From positions 37,032 to 101,031 of the forward strand of contig DASUHM010000016.1 in assembly GCA_036273515.1 (NCBI GenBank): a DNA stretch of 64,000 nucleotides, in the 5' to 3' direction. The position numbers and the translations under genes were made by a program. Positions 23,694 to 32,900 of this stretch are shown piece after piece. Positions within the stretch are counted from its first letter, which is position 1. Every line of letters begins with the position of its first letter. The DNA is from Gaiellales bacterium. Lineage in GTDB: Bacteria; Actinomycetota; Thermoleophilia; Gaiellales; JAICJC01. Below the pieces are notes generated by a model that was not told where the DNA came from, did not search any database, and was given only the letters and a program-made list of their open reading frames with translations.

Positions 23694-24823
23694 ACGTCCT
23701 GGACGAGGGCGTCCGCGATCTGCAGCAGGCGCATCGCGGAGCGGGTGTAGGTGCGTCCCGTCGTCTCGTCCTCGGCGGCGAGGCCTTCCGTCCACAGCTC
23801 CCGCACGGCCTCGAGCAGCTCGGCGACCTCGCCCAGCTCGTCGCTCCCGTCCGTGTCGCAGGCGCGCAGCGCGAGCCCGAGCGCGCCCGGCTGGTCGCCC
23901 AGCCGCGACCACATCAGCGTCTGCGTCATCACCAGGTAGTCGTGGATGCGCAGCCGCTGCAGCGGCACCACCCGCTCGCGCGACATCAGCGGCGGGGTGA
24001 GCGACGGCGCCTGCTCTCCCCGGCAGGCCCGGTCGGCGTTGCCCCAGAACATCGCCCGGATCTGCTCCTCGGTGGCGCCGGCCCGGCGCAGCACGAGCAG
24101 CAGCGCGAAGCGGGCCGTGGCCGGCATCCCGTAGGGGGCGTCGCTTGCAAACAGGATCTGCTCGGGCGAGGCCGACGCGAACAGGGTGCGCAGGTCGGTC
24201 GTGCTCCAGACCGACGTGTCGTAGAGGACGTTCGGGTGGTTCACCAGCGTGCGGGCGATCTGCTCGAGATCGGCGATGGCGGCGTGGGCCAGGATCAGCT
24301 GGGCGCCGTCGTGGCGCTCGACGAGGATGCGCAGGTCGTCGGCGATGGCCGGCAGGCCGCGGCCGGCGTGGATCAGGATCGGCACGCGCCGTTCCGACGC
24401 GAGCTCGAAGACCGGGTTCAGGCCGTCGGCGCCGAAGTCGAAGAACTGCGCCCGCGGGTGCAGCTTGATCCCGCACGCGCCGGCGTCGAGGCAGCGCTCG
24501 GCCTCGGCGATCGGATCCTCGGTCAGGTCGAGCCGGCAGAACGGGACGAGCATCCCCTCGGACGCCTCCGCCCAGCTCATCACCCGGTCGTTGGGGACGC
24601 GGTAGGCGGGATGCCGCTCCGGGTCGTTCAGCGGGAACGTGAACGCCCGCTCGACGCCCTGCGCCCGCATCATCGAGAGGAGCTCCTCGGGCGACTGCGT
24701 GAAGCCGTCCTCGTCCACGCCGAGATGCGTGTGGGCGTCCCACACCTGGAGGGCGGACGGGGCGATGCTGCCGTTGAGGTCGAGGTGCCGGTGCAGCAGC
24801 TCGTCGAAGCGGGCGGTGGGCAC
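23690..24823 (-). CDS. Amidohydrolase-2 family metal-dependent hydrolase
   Basis: TIM-barrel hydrolase of 377 residues. Metal-ligand motifs are DAHTHLG (about 29-35), IKLHPRAQ, LILAHAA and FASDAPYG. About 110 C-terminal residues after the barrel are helical and unusual for the family. GTG at 24823 has TAGCGT 6 nt upstream and no ribosome site. It is co-transcribed with the nucleotidyltransferase and divergent from the M24 peptidase. Substrate unknown. Confidence 0.8.
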   Translation of the reverse strand: MPTARFDELLHRHLDLNGSIAPSALQVWDAHTHLGVDEDGFTQSPEELLSMMRAQGVERAFTFPLNDPERHPAYRVPNDRVMSWAEASEGMLVPFCRLDLTEDPIAEAERCLDAGACGIKLHPRAQFFDFGADGLNPVFELASERRVPILIHAGRGLPAIADDLRILVERHDGAQLILAHAAIADLEQIARTLVNHPNVLYDTSVWSTTDLRTLFASASPEQILFASDAPYGMPATARFALLLVLRRAGATEEQIRAMFWGNADRACRGEQAPSLTPPLMSRERVVPLQRLRIHDYLVMTQTLMWSRLGDQPGALGLALRACDTDGSDELGEVAELLEAVRELWTEGLAAEDETTGRTYTRSAMRLLQIADALVQDV

Positions 24824-24871
24824 GGCCGAACGCTACCAGCGGAAATCGGCCGAAGTGGTACCTTCTGCGCC
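24824..24871. promoter_or_regulatory. 48-bp divergent leaderless promoters
   Basis: Minus strand TAGCGT (24835-24830) is 6 nt before the amidohydrolase GTG. Plus strand TACCTT (24859-24864) is exactly 7 nt before the peptidase ATG. Neither start has a ribosome-binding sequence. Confidence 0.45.
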
Positions 24872-26017
24872 ATGCCTGACTCCCGCCTGATCTACGCAGA
24901 TTCCATCCGCGATCCCGACCTCTTCGTCGCCACCGGGATCTCGGTCGTCGACCCGTTCGCCTACGTCGAGACGAACGGCCGGCGCGTCATCGTCACCTCC
25001 GAGCTCGAGGCCGACGCGGCCCGCCGCCACTCGAGCGCCACCGACGTCTGGACCGGGTCCGAGTTCGGCGCCCGCGAGCTCGTCAAGGGCGGCATGAGCT
25101 ACGAGATGGCCTCGCTCGAGGTCGTGCGGCGCGCGCTCGAGAAGCTCGGGGTGAGCGCCGTGACGGTGCCGCCGTCGTTCCCGCTCGAGCTGGCCGACTA
25201 CCTGCGCGAGCGCGGCGTGACGGTGGAGGCCGACCGCACCCCGTTCGAGATGCGCCGCCGGGTCAAGGACGAGCGCCAGCTGGCCGGCATCAACGCCGCC
25301 CAGCGCGCGACCGAGGCCGCGTTCGCCCGCGCCGTCGAGGTGCTGGGCGCCTCGTCGCCCGGGAGCGACGGGCTCGTGTTCGAGGGCGAGCCGCTGACGG
25401 CCGAGCGGCTGACGGGCGAGCTCGAGGACGTCCTGCGCGCGCACGGCTGCGAGGGCGAGCCGCCGCTCGTCGGCAACGGTCCGACGGGCGCGAACGTGCA
25501 CGAGCACGGCAAGGGCCCGATCCGGCCCCACGAGTCGGTGATCATCGACATCTTCCCGCGCCACATCGCCAGCCGCTATCACGCGGACATGACCCGTACT
25601 TTCTGCTACGGCGAGGCGCCCGAGCAGCTGCGGCACATGCACGCGACGGTGTACGAGGCGCTGCGGGCGAGCGAGGAGGCGATCGCCGCCGGCGTGAACG
25701 GCAAGGTCGTCTGGGAGGCGGCCTGCGACGCGATCGAGGCCGGTGGCTACCGCACCACCCGCGGCCTGGCCGACGGCGAGACCCTCGACGAGGACTTCTT
25801 CCACGGGCTCGGCCACGGCGTCGGCGTCGAGGTGCACGAGGCCCCGAACATGGGCCTCGCCGGCGACGACCTGATGGTCGGCGACGTCGTCACGATCGAG
25901 CCGGGCGTCTACCGCAAGGGCTTCGGCGGCATCCGCCTCGAGGATCTCGGGGTCGTCACGGAGGGTGGCTGCGACATCCTCACGAACTTTCCCTACGACC
26001 TGGAGATCAGGCCCTAG
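24872..26017 (+). CDS. M24 family metallopeptidase (Xaa-Pro peptidase-like)
   Basis: Pita-bread-fold dinuclear metallopeptidase of 381 residues. Metal ligands are the Asp in VIIDIFP, the Asp in HADMTRTF, the His in HGLGHGVGVEVHE, the Glu in TIEPGVY and the Glu in IRLEDLG. An N-terminal creatinase-like domain covers about 1-140. ATG at 24872 is leaderless-like. Its TAG is in a CTAG shared with the convergent GST gene. It probably cleaves Xaa-Pro bonds in the cytoplasm. Confidence 0.9.
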   Translation: MPDSRLIYADSIRDPDLFVATGISVVDPFAYVETNGRRVIVTSELEADAARRHSSATDVWTGSEFGARELVKGGMSYEMASLEVVRRALEKLGVSAVTVPPSFPLELADYLRERGVTVEADRTPFEMRRRVKDERQLAGINAAQRATEAAFARAVEVLGASSPGSDGLVFEGEPLTAERLTGELEDVLRAHGCEGEPPLVGNGPTGANVHEHGKGPIRPHESVIIDIFPRHIASRYHADMTRTFCYGEAPEQLRHMHATVYEALRASEEAIAAGVNGKVVWEAACDAIEAGGYRTTRGLADGETLDEDFFHGLGHGVGVEVHEAPNMGLAGDDLMVGDVVTIEPGVYRKGFGGIRLEDLGVVTEGGCDILTNFPYDLEIRP

Positions 26018-26667
26018 CCCTGGCCGTCGTGGACGACGATCCCGTCGACGCGCGGGTGGGTGGCGACGCGCCGCACCCACTCCTCGATGCGGGGATGGCC
26101 GCCGTCGAGCGCGAGGTTGTCCGCCAGGATGCGGTGGAAGCGCTCGTCGTCTGTGTCCTTGATCCAGAGGCCGTACTTCAGGAACGGGAACGCGGCGCAG
26201 TCGGCGGCCGTGATCGTGTCCGACATCAGGTAGTCGCGGCCGGCCAGGAGCGCCTCGAAGACGTCCAGGCTCGAGCGCATCTCCTGCTCGAGGGCCGCGA
26301 TCCGGATGTGGTCGGGCGCGCCCCCGCCAAGCTCGGCCTCGATCGCGTTCGGCGGCACCTTCCAGACCCGGTTGAACCAGTCGACGAAGACCTCCACTTC
26401 GGCCCGCCGGGCCGGGTCGGCCGGATACAGGGGTGGGTCGGGGAAGCGCCGCTCCAGGTGCTCCATGATCCGGGTCGAGTCGGCGACGCAGAAGCCGTCG
26501 TCGTCGAGCACGGGCACGAGGTCCTGGCCGCTCGCGTCGCGGATCGGGGAGCGGTCGGCCGGGTCGCACATGACGACCTCGGCCGTGAGGCCCTTGTGGC
26601 CGAGCGCGAGGCCCACCCGCTCGACGTTCGTCGAGTACGGGATGGCGTAGAGCCGCAGGCCGCTCAC
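26014..26667 (-). CDS. Glutathione S-transferase-like protein
   Basis: A 217-residue GST-fold protein. The thioredoxin-like domain begins LRLYAIPYSTNVERV, with LVPVLDDDGFCVADSTRIMEHL giving the Pro and the Glu/Ser of the ligand site. The helical C-terminal domain has ITAADCAAFPFL. Actinobacteria usually lack glutathione, so the thiol substrate may differ. GTG at 26667 overlaps the stop of the M16 peptidase by GTGA. Confidence 0.82.
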   Translation of the reverse strand: MSGLRLYAIPYSTNVERVGLALGHKGLTAEVVMCDPADRSPIRDASGQDLVPVLDDDGFCVADSTRIMEHLERRFPDPPLYPADPARRAEVEVFVDWFNRVWKVPPNAIEAELGGGAPDHIRIAALEQEMRSSLDVFEALLAGRDYLMSDTITAADCAAFPFLKYGLWIKDTDDERFHRILADNLALDGGHPRIEEWVRRVATHPRVDGIVVHDGQG

Positions 26668-27926
26668 ACCGTCATGAGCTCGAGGAAGCGGGCGTCGTCG
26701 TCGAACGGGCCCACGACGCCGAAGTTCAGCCCGTCGTCGCGGATCACCTCGCCCGCGAGCCGCTGGATGTCGGCGGCCGTCACGGCCTCGACTCCCTCCA
26801 GCACCTCCTCGGGCTCGGCCAGCCGGTCCTCGAGCACCTCGCGGCGAAGGCCGAAGCTGAGCAACCCGCGCGGGTCCTCCAGCTGGAGCACCATGCGGCC
26901 CTTCAGGTAGTTCTTCGTCCGCCGCAGCTCCACCTCGTCCACCGGCTCGCGCCCGAGCTTCCCGAACTCGCGCAGGATGGTCTGCACGGCCAGGTCGATG
27001 CGCTTGATGTCGACGCCGGACTGCGAGAAGAGCGTGCCGGTGTCGGCATACGACTGGTGGTGGCAGAAGACGTAGTAGGCCAGGCCGAGGCGCTCGCGCA
27101 CCTCGGTGAAGAGCCGCGACGACATGCCGCCGCCGAGGATCGAGCCCATGACCTGCATCGTGTAGCGGTCGTCGTGCGTCGTCGGCAGGCCGCGGACGCC
27201 GAGGCGCAGGTGGGCCTGGTCGGAGTCGCGCGTCTCGAGCTTCACCCGCGGCGCGTCCTGCTCGACCTTCGTCGGCGCGGGCGAGCCGGTGGAGCGGTCC
27301 TCGAGGTGGCCGAACTGGTGCTCCACCTCGGCCGCGAACTCGCCGTCCACGGCGCCGGCGGCGCCGACCACCATCCGCCGGGGCGCGTACCAGGCGTCCA
27401 GGTAGTCCAGGAACGTCTGCCGGCCGGCGGCCCGGATCGTCTCCTTGGTGCCGATGATGTCCCAGCCCAGCGGCTGGTCGCCGAAGAGCAGCTGGTCGTA
27501 CACGCTGTCGACGTGGTCGCGCGGCGTGTCGACGTACATGTTCAGCTCCTCGATGATGACGCCCTTCTCGCGCTCGACCTCCTCGGCGTCGAACTTCGAG
27601 TTCAGGAGCTGATCGGCCAGCACGTCCAGCGCCAGCGAGCGGTGCTCCGCGGCGCACTTGATGTAGTAGCCCGTGTACTCCTTGCTCGTGAAGGCGTTGA
27701 ACTCGCCGCCGATCCCGTCGACCTCGGCGGAGATGTCCTTGGCGGTCGGCCGCTTCTCGGTGCCCTTGAAGAACATGTGCTCGGCGAAGTGGGCGATCCC
27801 GTTCGTCTCGGCGGTCTCGTACCGGCTGCCCGCGGCGAGCATCACCATCACCGCGACGGACTTGGCCGCGGGCATGGGTGCGGTCACCACGCGCAGGCCG
27901 TTCTTGAGAGTCGTCTTCTGGAACAT
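26664..27926 (-). CDS. M16 family zinc metallopeptidase
   Basis: Insulinase-type protease of 420 residues. The inverted zinc motif HFAEH (46-50) and distal Glu126 keep the 75-residue spacing of the family. The Arg/Tyr region SRLFTEVRERLGLAYYV is in the second domain. ATG at 27926 is preferred to the upstream GTG because TACGAT lies exactly 7 nt before it. Homologues process peptides in the cytoplasm or act as PqqF/MPP-like proteases. Confidence 0.92.
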   Translation of the reverse strand: MFQKTTLKNGLRVVTAPMPAAKSVAVMVMLAAGSRYETAETNGIAHFAEHMFFKGTEKRPTAKDISAEVDGIGGEFNAFTSKEYTGYYIKCAAEHRSLALDVLADQLLNSKFDAEEVEREKGVIIEELNMYVDTPRDHVDSVYDQLLFGDQPLGWDIIGTKETIRAAGRQTFLDYLDAWYAPRRMVVGAAGAVDGEFAAEVEHQFGHLEDRSTGSPAPTKVEQDAPRVKLETRDSDQAHLRLGVRGLPTTHDDRYTMQVMGSILGGGMSSRLFTEVRERLGLAYYVFCHHQSYADTGTLFSQSGVDIKRIDLAVQTILREFGKLGREPVDEVELRRTKNYLKGRMVLQLEDPRGLLSFGLRREVLEDRLAEPEEVLEGVEAVTAADIQRLAGEVIRDDGLNFGVVGPFDDDARFLELMTV

Positions 27927-27933
27927 GGCGCGT

Positions 27934-27939
27934 ATCGTA
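27934..27939 (-). promoter_or_regulatory. -10 element of the M16 peptidase gene
   Basis: TACGAT on the minus strand with a 7-nt gap to ATG and no ribosome site, as at other leaderless genes in the window. Confidence 0.45.
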
Positions 27940-28062
27940 ATCACGTGGCGGGGATGGCGAATCCGCGCACGAGCGCGGAGAGGGCGTCGCGCCGGATCCG
28001 CTCCATCTCGCCGGCCCGCAGCTCCATCGCCGCCAGGCCCTCGCAGAGCGAGTGGAGCTCCG

Positions 28063-28173
28063 CGGATCGGGCTGCGAGCCGACCTCGAGTCAGGCGCGTG
28101 GGGCGAGCGCAGCCGCGACCTGCTCGACCTGGACGAGCTCGATCTCGGCTACCGGCTGCTCGTGAGCCTGTAG
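28063..28173 (+). pseudogene. C-terminal remnant of a SAM-dependent methyltransferase
   Basis: Thirty-six codons ending in TAG encode a piece resembling the C terminus of class I methyltransferases (DLESGAWGERSRDLL followed by ELDLGYRLLVSL). The sequence upstream in the same frame loses any resemblance and no SAM-binding motif is present. The end overlaps the convergent membrane-protein gene by 25 bp. The rest of the 27927-28148 gap holds no other recognisable gene. Identification is from memory of the family pattern. Confidence 0.45.
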
Positions 28174-28838
28174 CCGGCGACGCTCGTCCAGACGACGAAC
28201 ACCAGCAGGAGCAGGAACCCGACCAGGTCGAGCGCGAGCCCGAACGTCGCGATCACGCCGCCCAGGCCGAAGCCCTGGAGCAGCATGAACGGCGCCGTCG
28301 CGATCGCCACCCACCCGAGCCGGCGGGGCAGCTCGCCGGTGCGCAGGATCGAAAGGCCGGCGGCCAGGAAGGCGAGGCTCCCGAACACGTCGGCGACGCT
28401 GTCGAGCGCGTAGGTCAGGTAGTACAGCGAGAAGGAGAGTCCCTGATCATGGGCGGCCGAGTACGTGGCCACGCGCGCCCCGAGCATCCCGGTGATGCCG
28501 ATGTCGCTGACGGCGTGCAGCGTCACGAACAGCACCCCGCCGACGAGCACGAGGATGCTGAGGTCGTTCGGCCGGGCCGGGTCGCCGCGCAGCAGGATGT
28601 AGAGCTTCCACAGGTACACGACGAACGCGACCGCGTAGACGATCGAGATGCACGCGATCGCGACCATGCGCTGCTCGTGGGCGTGGAGCCCCCTCGCGAT
28701 CGTCGCGGCGGACTCCTGGTGGGTCAGGCCGATCCCGGTGGCGACCACCGACTCGGCGAGGAGGGCGAGCACGAAGGCGATCCCCGCCATCCACGCCCAC
28801 CGCTCCCACGTCGCGGACGGTCGAGGCGATACGAGCAT
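28149..28838 (-). CDS. Multi-pass membrane protein, DUF4386-like
   Basis: A 229-residue integral membrane protein with about six hydrophobic helices (near 13-33, 58-78, 93-115, 135-160, 172-190 and 200-220). The pattern resembles DUF4386 proteins of unknown function. ATG at 28838 begins MLVSPRPSATWERWAW. It is divergent from nucS with a 63-bp gap. No catalytic motif is seen. Confidence 0.75.
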   Translation of the reverse strand: MLVSPRPSATWERWAWMAGIAFVLALLAESVVATGIGLTHQESAATIARGLHAHEQRMVAIACISIVYAVAFVVYLWKLYILLRGDPARPNDLSILVLVGGVLFVTLHAVSDIGITGMLGARVATYSAAHDQGLSFSLYYLTYALDSVADVFGSLAFLAAGLSILRTGELPRRLGWVAIATAPFMLLQGFGLGGVIATFGLALDLVGFLLLLVFVVWTSVAGYRLTSSR

Positions 28839-28888
28839 GATCGATCCGTACCCAATGACACCCCCGGCCAGCCGTCCCGCGGCGCCGG

Positions 28889-28894
28889 TAGCCT
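28889..28894 (+). promoter_or_regulatory. -10 element of nucS
   Basis: TAGCCT, exactly 7 nt before nucS ATG; no Shine-Dalgarno. Confidence 0.4.
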
Positions 28895-28901
28895 GTCCGC
28901 G

Positions 28902-29567
28902 ATGCGCCTCCTCGTCGCCCGCTGCGAGATCGCCTACCACGGCCGCGCCACGACGCGGCTCGGCGCCGGCGACCGGGTGATCCTGTTCAAGGACGACGGC
29001 AGCCTGTGCGTGCACACCGACTACGGCTTCAAGCCGCTGAACTACATGGCCGGCCCGACCTCGGTGACCGAGGACGGCGACGTCATCCGCGTCCACCGGG
29101 CGGCGTCCGGCGAGTCGCTCGTGATCGTGGTCGAGGACGTCCTCCACGACTCGGTGGTCGAGCTGTCGGACGACGCCGTGCTCGAGCGCGACGGCGCCGA
29201 GCGGCAGATGCACGTGCTGCTCGAGCAGGCGCCGGAGCTGATCGAGCCCGGCCTGCGCGTGATCTCACGCGAGCGCTTCACCGACGTCGGCCCCGTCGAC
29301 CTCTTCTGCCGCGACGCCGGCGGCCGCACGGTCGTCGTCGAGGTGAAGCGGGTGCGGGCCGTCGCCGCTCACGTCGAGCAGCTCACCCGCTACTGCGAGC
29401 GCGTCGACCTCGACCCGGCCCACGCGCCCTGCCGCGGAATCCTGGTCGCGCCCGAGATCGCCCCCCAGGCCCGGGTGATGTGCGATGCCCGCGGCTTCGC
29501 CTTCACGGCCGTCGACTACGACGTGCTGAAGGGCGAGGTGGCCCCCGAGCTCACCCTCTTCGACTGA
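28902..29567 (+). CDS. nucS: Mismatch-specific endonuclease NucS/EndoMS
   Basis: Non-canonical mismatch-repair endonuclease of actinobacteria and archaea; 221 residues. An N-terminal dimerisation/DNA-binding domain is followed by the RecB-like nuclease with catalytic Asp in GPVDLFCRD and the ExK motif in VVVEVKRVRA. The C terminus ELTLFD resembles the beta-clamp-binding tail of mycobacterial NucS. No mutS or mutL occurs in the window. ATG at 28902 is leaderless-like. Confidence 0.94.
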   Translation: MRLLVARCEIAYHGRATTRLGAGDRVILFKDDGSLCVHTDYGFKPLNYMAGPTSVTEDGDVIRVHRAASGESLVIVVEDVLHDSVVELSDDAVLERDGAERQMHVLLEQAPELIEPGLRVISRERFTDVGPVDLFCRDAGGRTVVVEVKRVRAVAAHVEQLTRYCERVDLDPAHAPCRGILVAPEIAPQARVMCDARGFAFTAVDYDVLKGEVAPELTLFD

Positions 29568-29588
29568 CCCCGATCCGAAAGGACTCGA

Positions 29589-29969
29589 ATGCCCACAGCC
29601 GATCTGGAGACCCACCCCGTCACCACGACCCCGTACGGCCGCTGGCAGGCGCTGAACGCCGGCCTCGGCGTCACCGCCTTCGGGATCAACGCGATCGTGT
29701 GCGACCCCGGCGAGACCATCGACACCGAGCACGACGAGACCGAGAGCGGCCAGGAGGAGGCCTACATCGTCGTCGCCGGCCGGGCCGAGTTCCGGGTCGG
29801 CTCCGAGGTGACCGAGGCCGGGCCCGGCACGGTCATCGCCGTCGCCGACACTGCGGTCACGCGCAGCTTCCGCCCGCTCGAGCCGGGCACCCGCGTCGTC
29901 TGCGTCGGCGCGGTGCCGGCCGGCGACGCGCCGGAGTTCGGCAGCTGGATCGCCGAGGGCGCCTCGTAG
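29589..29969 (+). CDS. Cupin-domain protein
   Basis: A small 126-residue single cupin. The first cupin motif is degenerate (IDTEHDETESGQEEAYIVVAGRAEF), with the His and Glu metal positions partly kept; the second is near TVIAVADTAVTRSF and lacks the usual His. GAAAGGA upstream is a good ribosome site for ATG 29589. It lies 21 bp after nucS and may be co-transcribed. Function unknown. Confidence 0.75.
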   Translation: MPTADLETHPVTTTPYGRWQALNAGLGVTAFGINAIVCDPGETIDTEHDETESGQEEAYIVVAGRAEFRVGSEVTEAGPGTVIAVADTAVTRSFRPLEPGTRVVCVGAVPAGDAPEFGSWIAEGAS

Positions 29970-29972
29970 ACT
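29967..29972 (+). promoter_or_regulatory. -10 element of the cyclase gene
   Basis: TAGACT overlapping the cupin stop, 5 nt before the ATG at 29978. Confidence 0.35.
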
Positions 29973-29977
29973 GAACC

Positions 29978-32900
29978 ATGCTCGTCTGCCCCGCCTGCGG
30001 CGAGGAGAACCCGCCCCGGTTCCGGCTGTGCGGGTTCTGCGGCACGCCGCTCGCGGCCGCGCCGGCCGTCGAGGTGCGAAAGACGGTGACGATCATCTTC
30101 AGCGACGTCGCCGGCTCGACCGCCCTCGGCGAGCGGCTCGACCCCGAGTCGCTGCGCGAGGTGATGGGCCGCTACTTCGCCGTCATGAGCGCGGCGATCG
30201 AGCGCCACGGCGGCACCGTCGAGAAGTTCATCGGCGACGCCGTCATGGCCGTGTTCGGCCTTCCCCAGGCGCACGAGGACGACGCCCTGCGGGCGGTGCG
30301 GGCCGCGCTCGACATGCGCGCGGGCCTCGACGAGCTGAACGCCGATCTCGAGCGCGACTACGGCGTGACGATGGCGAACCGCACCGGGGTGAACACGGGC
30401 GAGGTCGTCACCGACGAGGCCGCCGGCAACCAGCGGCTGGCGACGGGTGACGCGGTCAACGTTGCCGCCCGCCTCGAGCAGGCCGCGCCGGCGATGGAGA
30501 CGCTGCTCGGCGCGCTCACCCACGCGCTCGTGCGCGATGCCGTCGAGGCCGTGCCGGTCGAGCCGCTGGAGCTGAAAGGGAAGGCCGAGCGCGTCCCCGC
30601 CTACCGCCTGGTCGGCCTCGCCAGCCGGGAGCGGCCGGCGGCGACGCCGCTGATCGGCCGGGCGGACGAGCTCGAGCTCCTGCGCCGCTCCGTCGCCGAG
30701 GCCGAGGCGGCCGCCGGCGGGCGGCTCGTCACCGTCGTGGGCGAGGCGGGCGTCGGCAAGTCGCGGCTTCTGCGCGAGTTCACCGAGGGCCTCGAAGCGT
30801 CGGCGACGGTCGTGCGCGGGCGCTGCCTTCCGTACGGCGACGGCATCACCTTCTGGCCGATCGCCGAGGCGGTGCGCGGTGCCGCCGGGATCACCGAGGA
30901 CGACGCCACCGCCGCCGCGCGCGAGAAGGTGCTGCGGCTGTCCGGCGGCGAGGTCGAGGTGGCCGACCGGGTTGCCTCGGCGATCGGGCTCGTCCCGGCG
31001 GTGTTCGCGGTCGAGGAGACGTTCCTCGGCGTGCGCCGGCTGTTCGAGATCCTGGCCGCAGGCCGGCTGCTGGTCGTCATGCTGGACGACCTGCACTGGG
31101 CCGAGCCGACCCTGCTCGAGCTCATCGCCGACGTCGTCGAGCGGGTGCGCCGCCCCTGCCTGGTCGTCGCCACCGCCCGGCCGGAGTACGTCGATCGCGA
31201 GGATGCCATCGCCGACGCCCCCGGGCGGACGCGGCTCATGCTCGAGCGCCTCCCGGCCGACGCCGCCGCGGCGATGGCCGAGCAGCTGCTCGGCGGCGGC
31301 CGCATCGACCCGGCCACGGTCGAGCGGATCGTGACCGCCTCGGACGGGAACCCGCTGTTCGTCGAGCAGATGGCCGCGATGCTGGACGAGCAGGCGCCGG
31401 GCGTCGAGCTCGACGTGCCGCCGACCATCCTCGCCCTCCTCGCCGCGCGCCTCGACCGGCTGGCCCAGCCGGAGCGGGCGGTGCTCGAGCCGGCCGCCGT
31501 CGCCGGCCTCACCTTCCCGCGCGCTGCGGTCACCGAGCTCGTCGCCGACGAGGATCGCCCGCACGTGCCCGACCGCCTGGCCACCGTCGAGCGGCGCCAT
31601 TTCATCCACGCCCACTCGGCGGTCATGGGCGACCCGAACTCCTACCAGTTCGAGCACATCCTCGTCCGCGACGCCGTCTACCGGCGCCTCCTGAAGCGGA
31701 CGCGGGCGCAGATGCACGAGCGCTTCGTCGCCTGGGCCGACCGCGTGAACGGCGAGCGCGCCCCCGAGTACGCCGAGATCACCGCCTACCACCTCGAGCA
31801 GGCCCACGCCTACCTGGCCGACCTCGGCCCGCTCGACGACCACGGGCTCGAGCTCGGCCGCCGCGCCGGCGAGCGGCTGGCGGGCGCCGGCCAGCGCGCC
31901 TTCGCCCGCGGCGACATGCCGGCGGCGGCGGGCCTGCTGCGCCGTGCCGTCGACCTCATGCCCCAGCTCGACCCCGACCGGCTGGGGCTGCTCCCCGATC
32001 TGGGGGAGGCGCTGATGGACCTCGGCGAGTTCGCGGAGGCCGACCGGGTGCTGGCCGGCGCGATCGCGGCCGCCGAGACCACCGGCGACCACCGCCTGGG
32101 CGCCGAGGCGCGGCTGGGCCGGCTGCTCGTCCAGCTCTACGGCGACGAGCAGGAGTGGGGGCCGAAGGCGCTGCGCGAGGCCGAGCGGTCGATCCGGATC
32201 TTCGAGCTCGTCGGCGACCAGATCGGGCTCGCGAAGGCGTGGCGGATCATGGGCTCGATCCACGCGACGGCGCTCCGGTACGGGCACGCCACCGTCGCCG
32301 TCGAGCGGGCCGCCGCCTGCGCCCGCCAGGGCGGCGACCTGCGCCAGGAGCGCCGGCTCATGGGCGCGTTCACGATGGCCTGCGTGTTCGGGCCGATGCC
32401 GGTGCCCGCCGCCATCGAGCGCTGCTGCGAGATCGAGGCCGGCTCGGGCGGCGACCATCGCACCGAGGGGCTCGCCCTGTGCGCGCGGGCGCAGCTCGAG
32501 GCCATGCGCGGCAGCTTCGACGACGCCCGGGTGCTCTACGCCCGCGCCCGCACGGTGCTGACCGACGTCGGCGGCAGCGTGCTCGGCGCCTCCACGGCGC
32601 TCGACTCGAGCACGGTCGAGATGCTGGCCGGCGACTACGCCGCCGCCGAGCGCGAGCTCAAGCGCGACTCGGAGCTGCTCGAGGCGATGGGCGAGCGCTA
32701 CCTGCTCTCCACGATGGAGGGCGTGCGCGCCCAGGCGCTGATCGCGCTCGGCCGCCACGACGAGGCCGCCGCGGCCTGCGCCAGGGCGGCCGAGGCCGCC
32801 GCGGCGGACGACATCGAGTCGCAGGTGCTCGTCCGCAGCGTGCGCGCGGAGCTCGACCTGCACGCCGGTCGCACCGCCGAGGCGGCGGCGGCCGCGGCGG

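Noticed and set aside
27941..28110. Minus-strand helical frame upstream of the M16 gene ending near 27941
   Set aside because: It has no plausible start, only a 27-codon ATG frame, and lies opposite the better-supported methyltransferase remnant.
29762..32863. 1033-codon minus-strand open frame opposite the cyclase gene
   Set aside because: The plus strand encodes clear cyclase and ATPase motifs; the antisense frame is His/Gly/Arg/Leu-biased with no motif and is a GC artefact.
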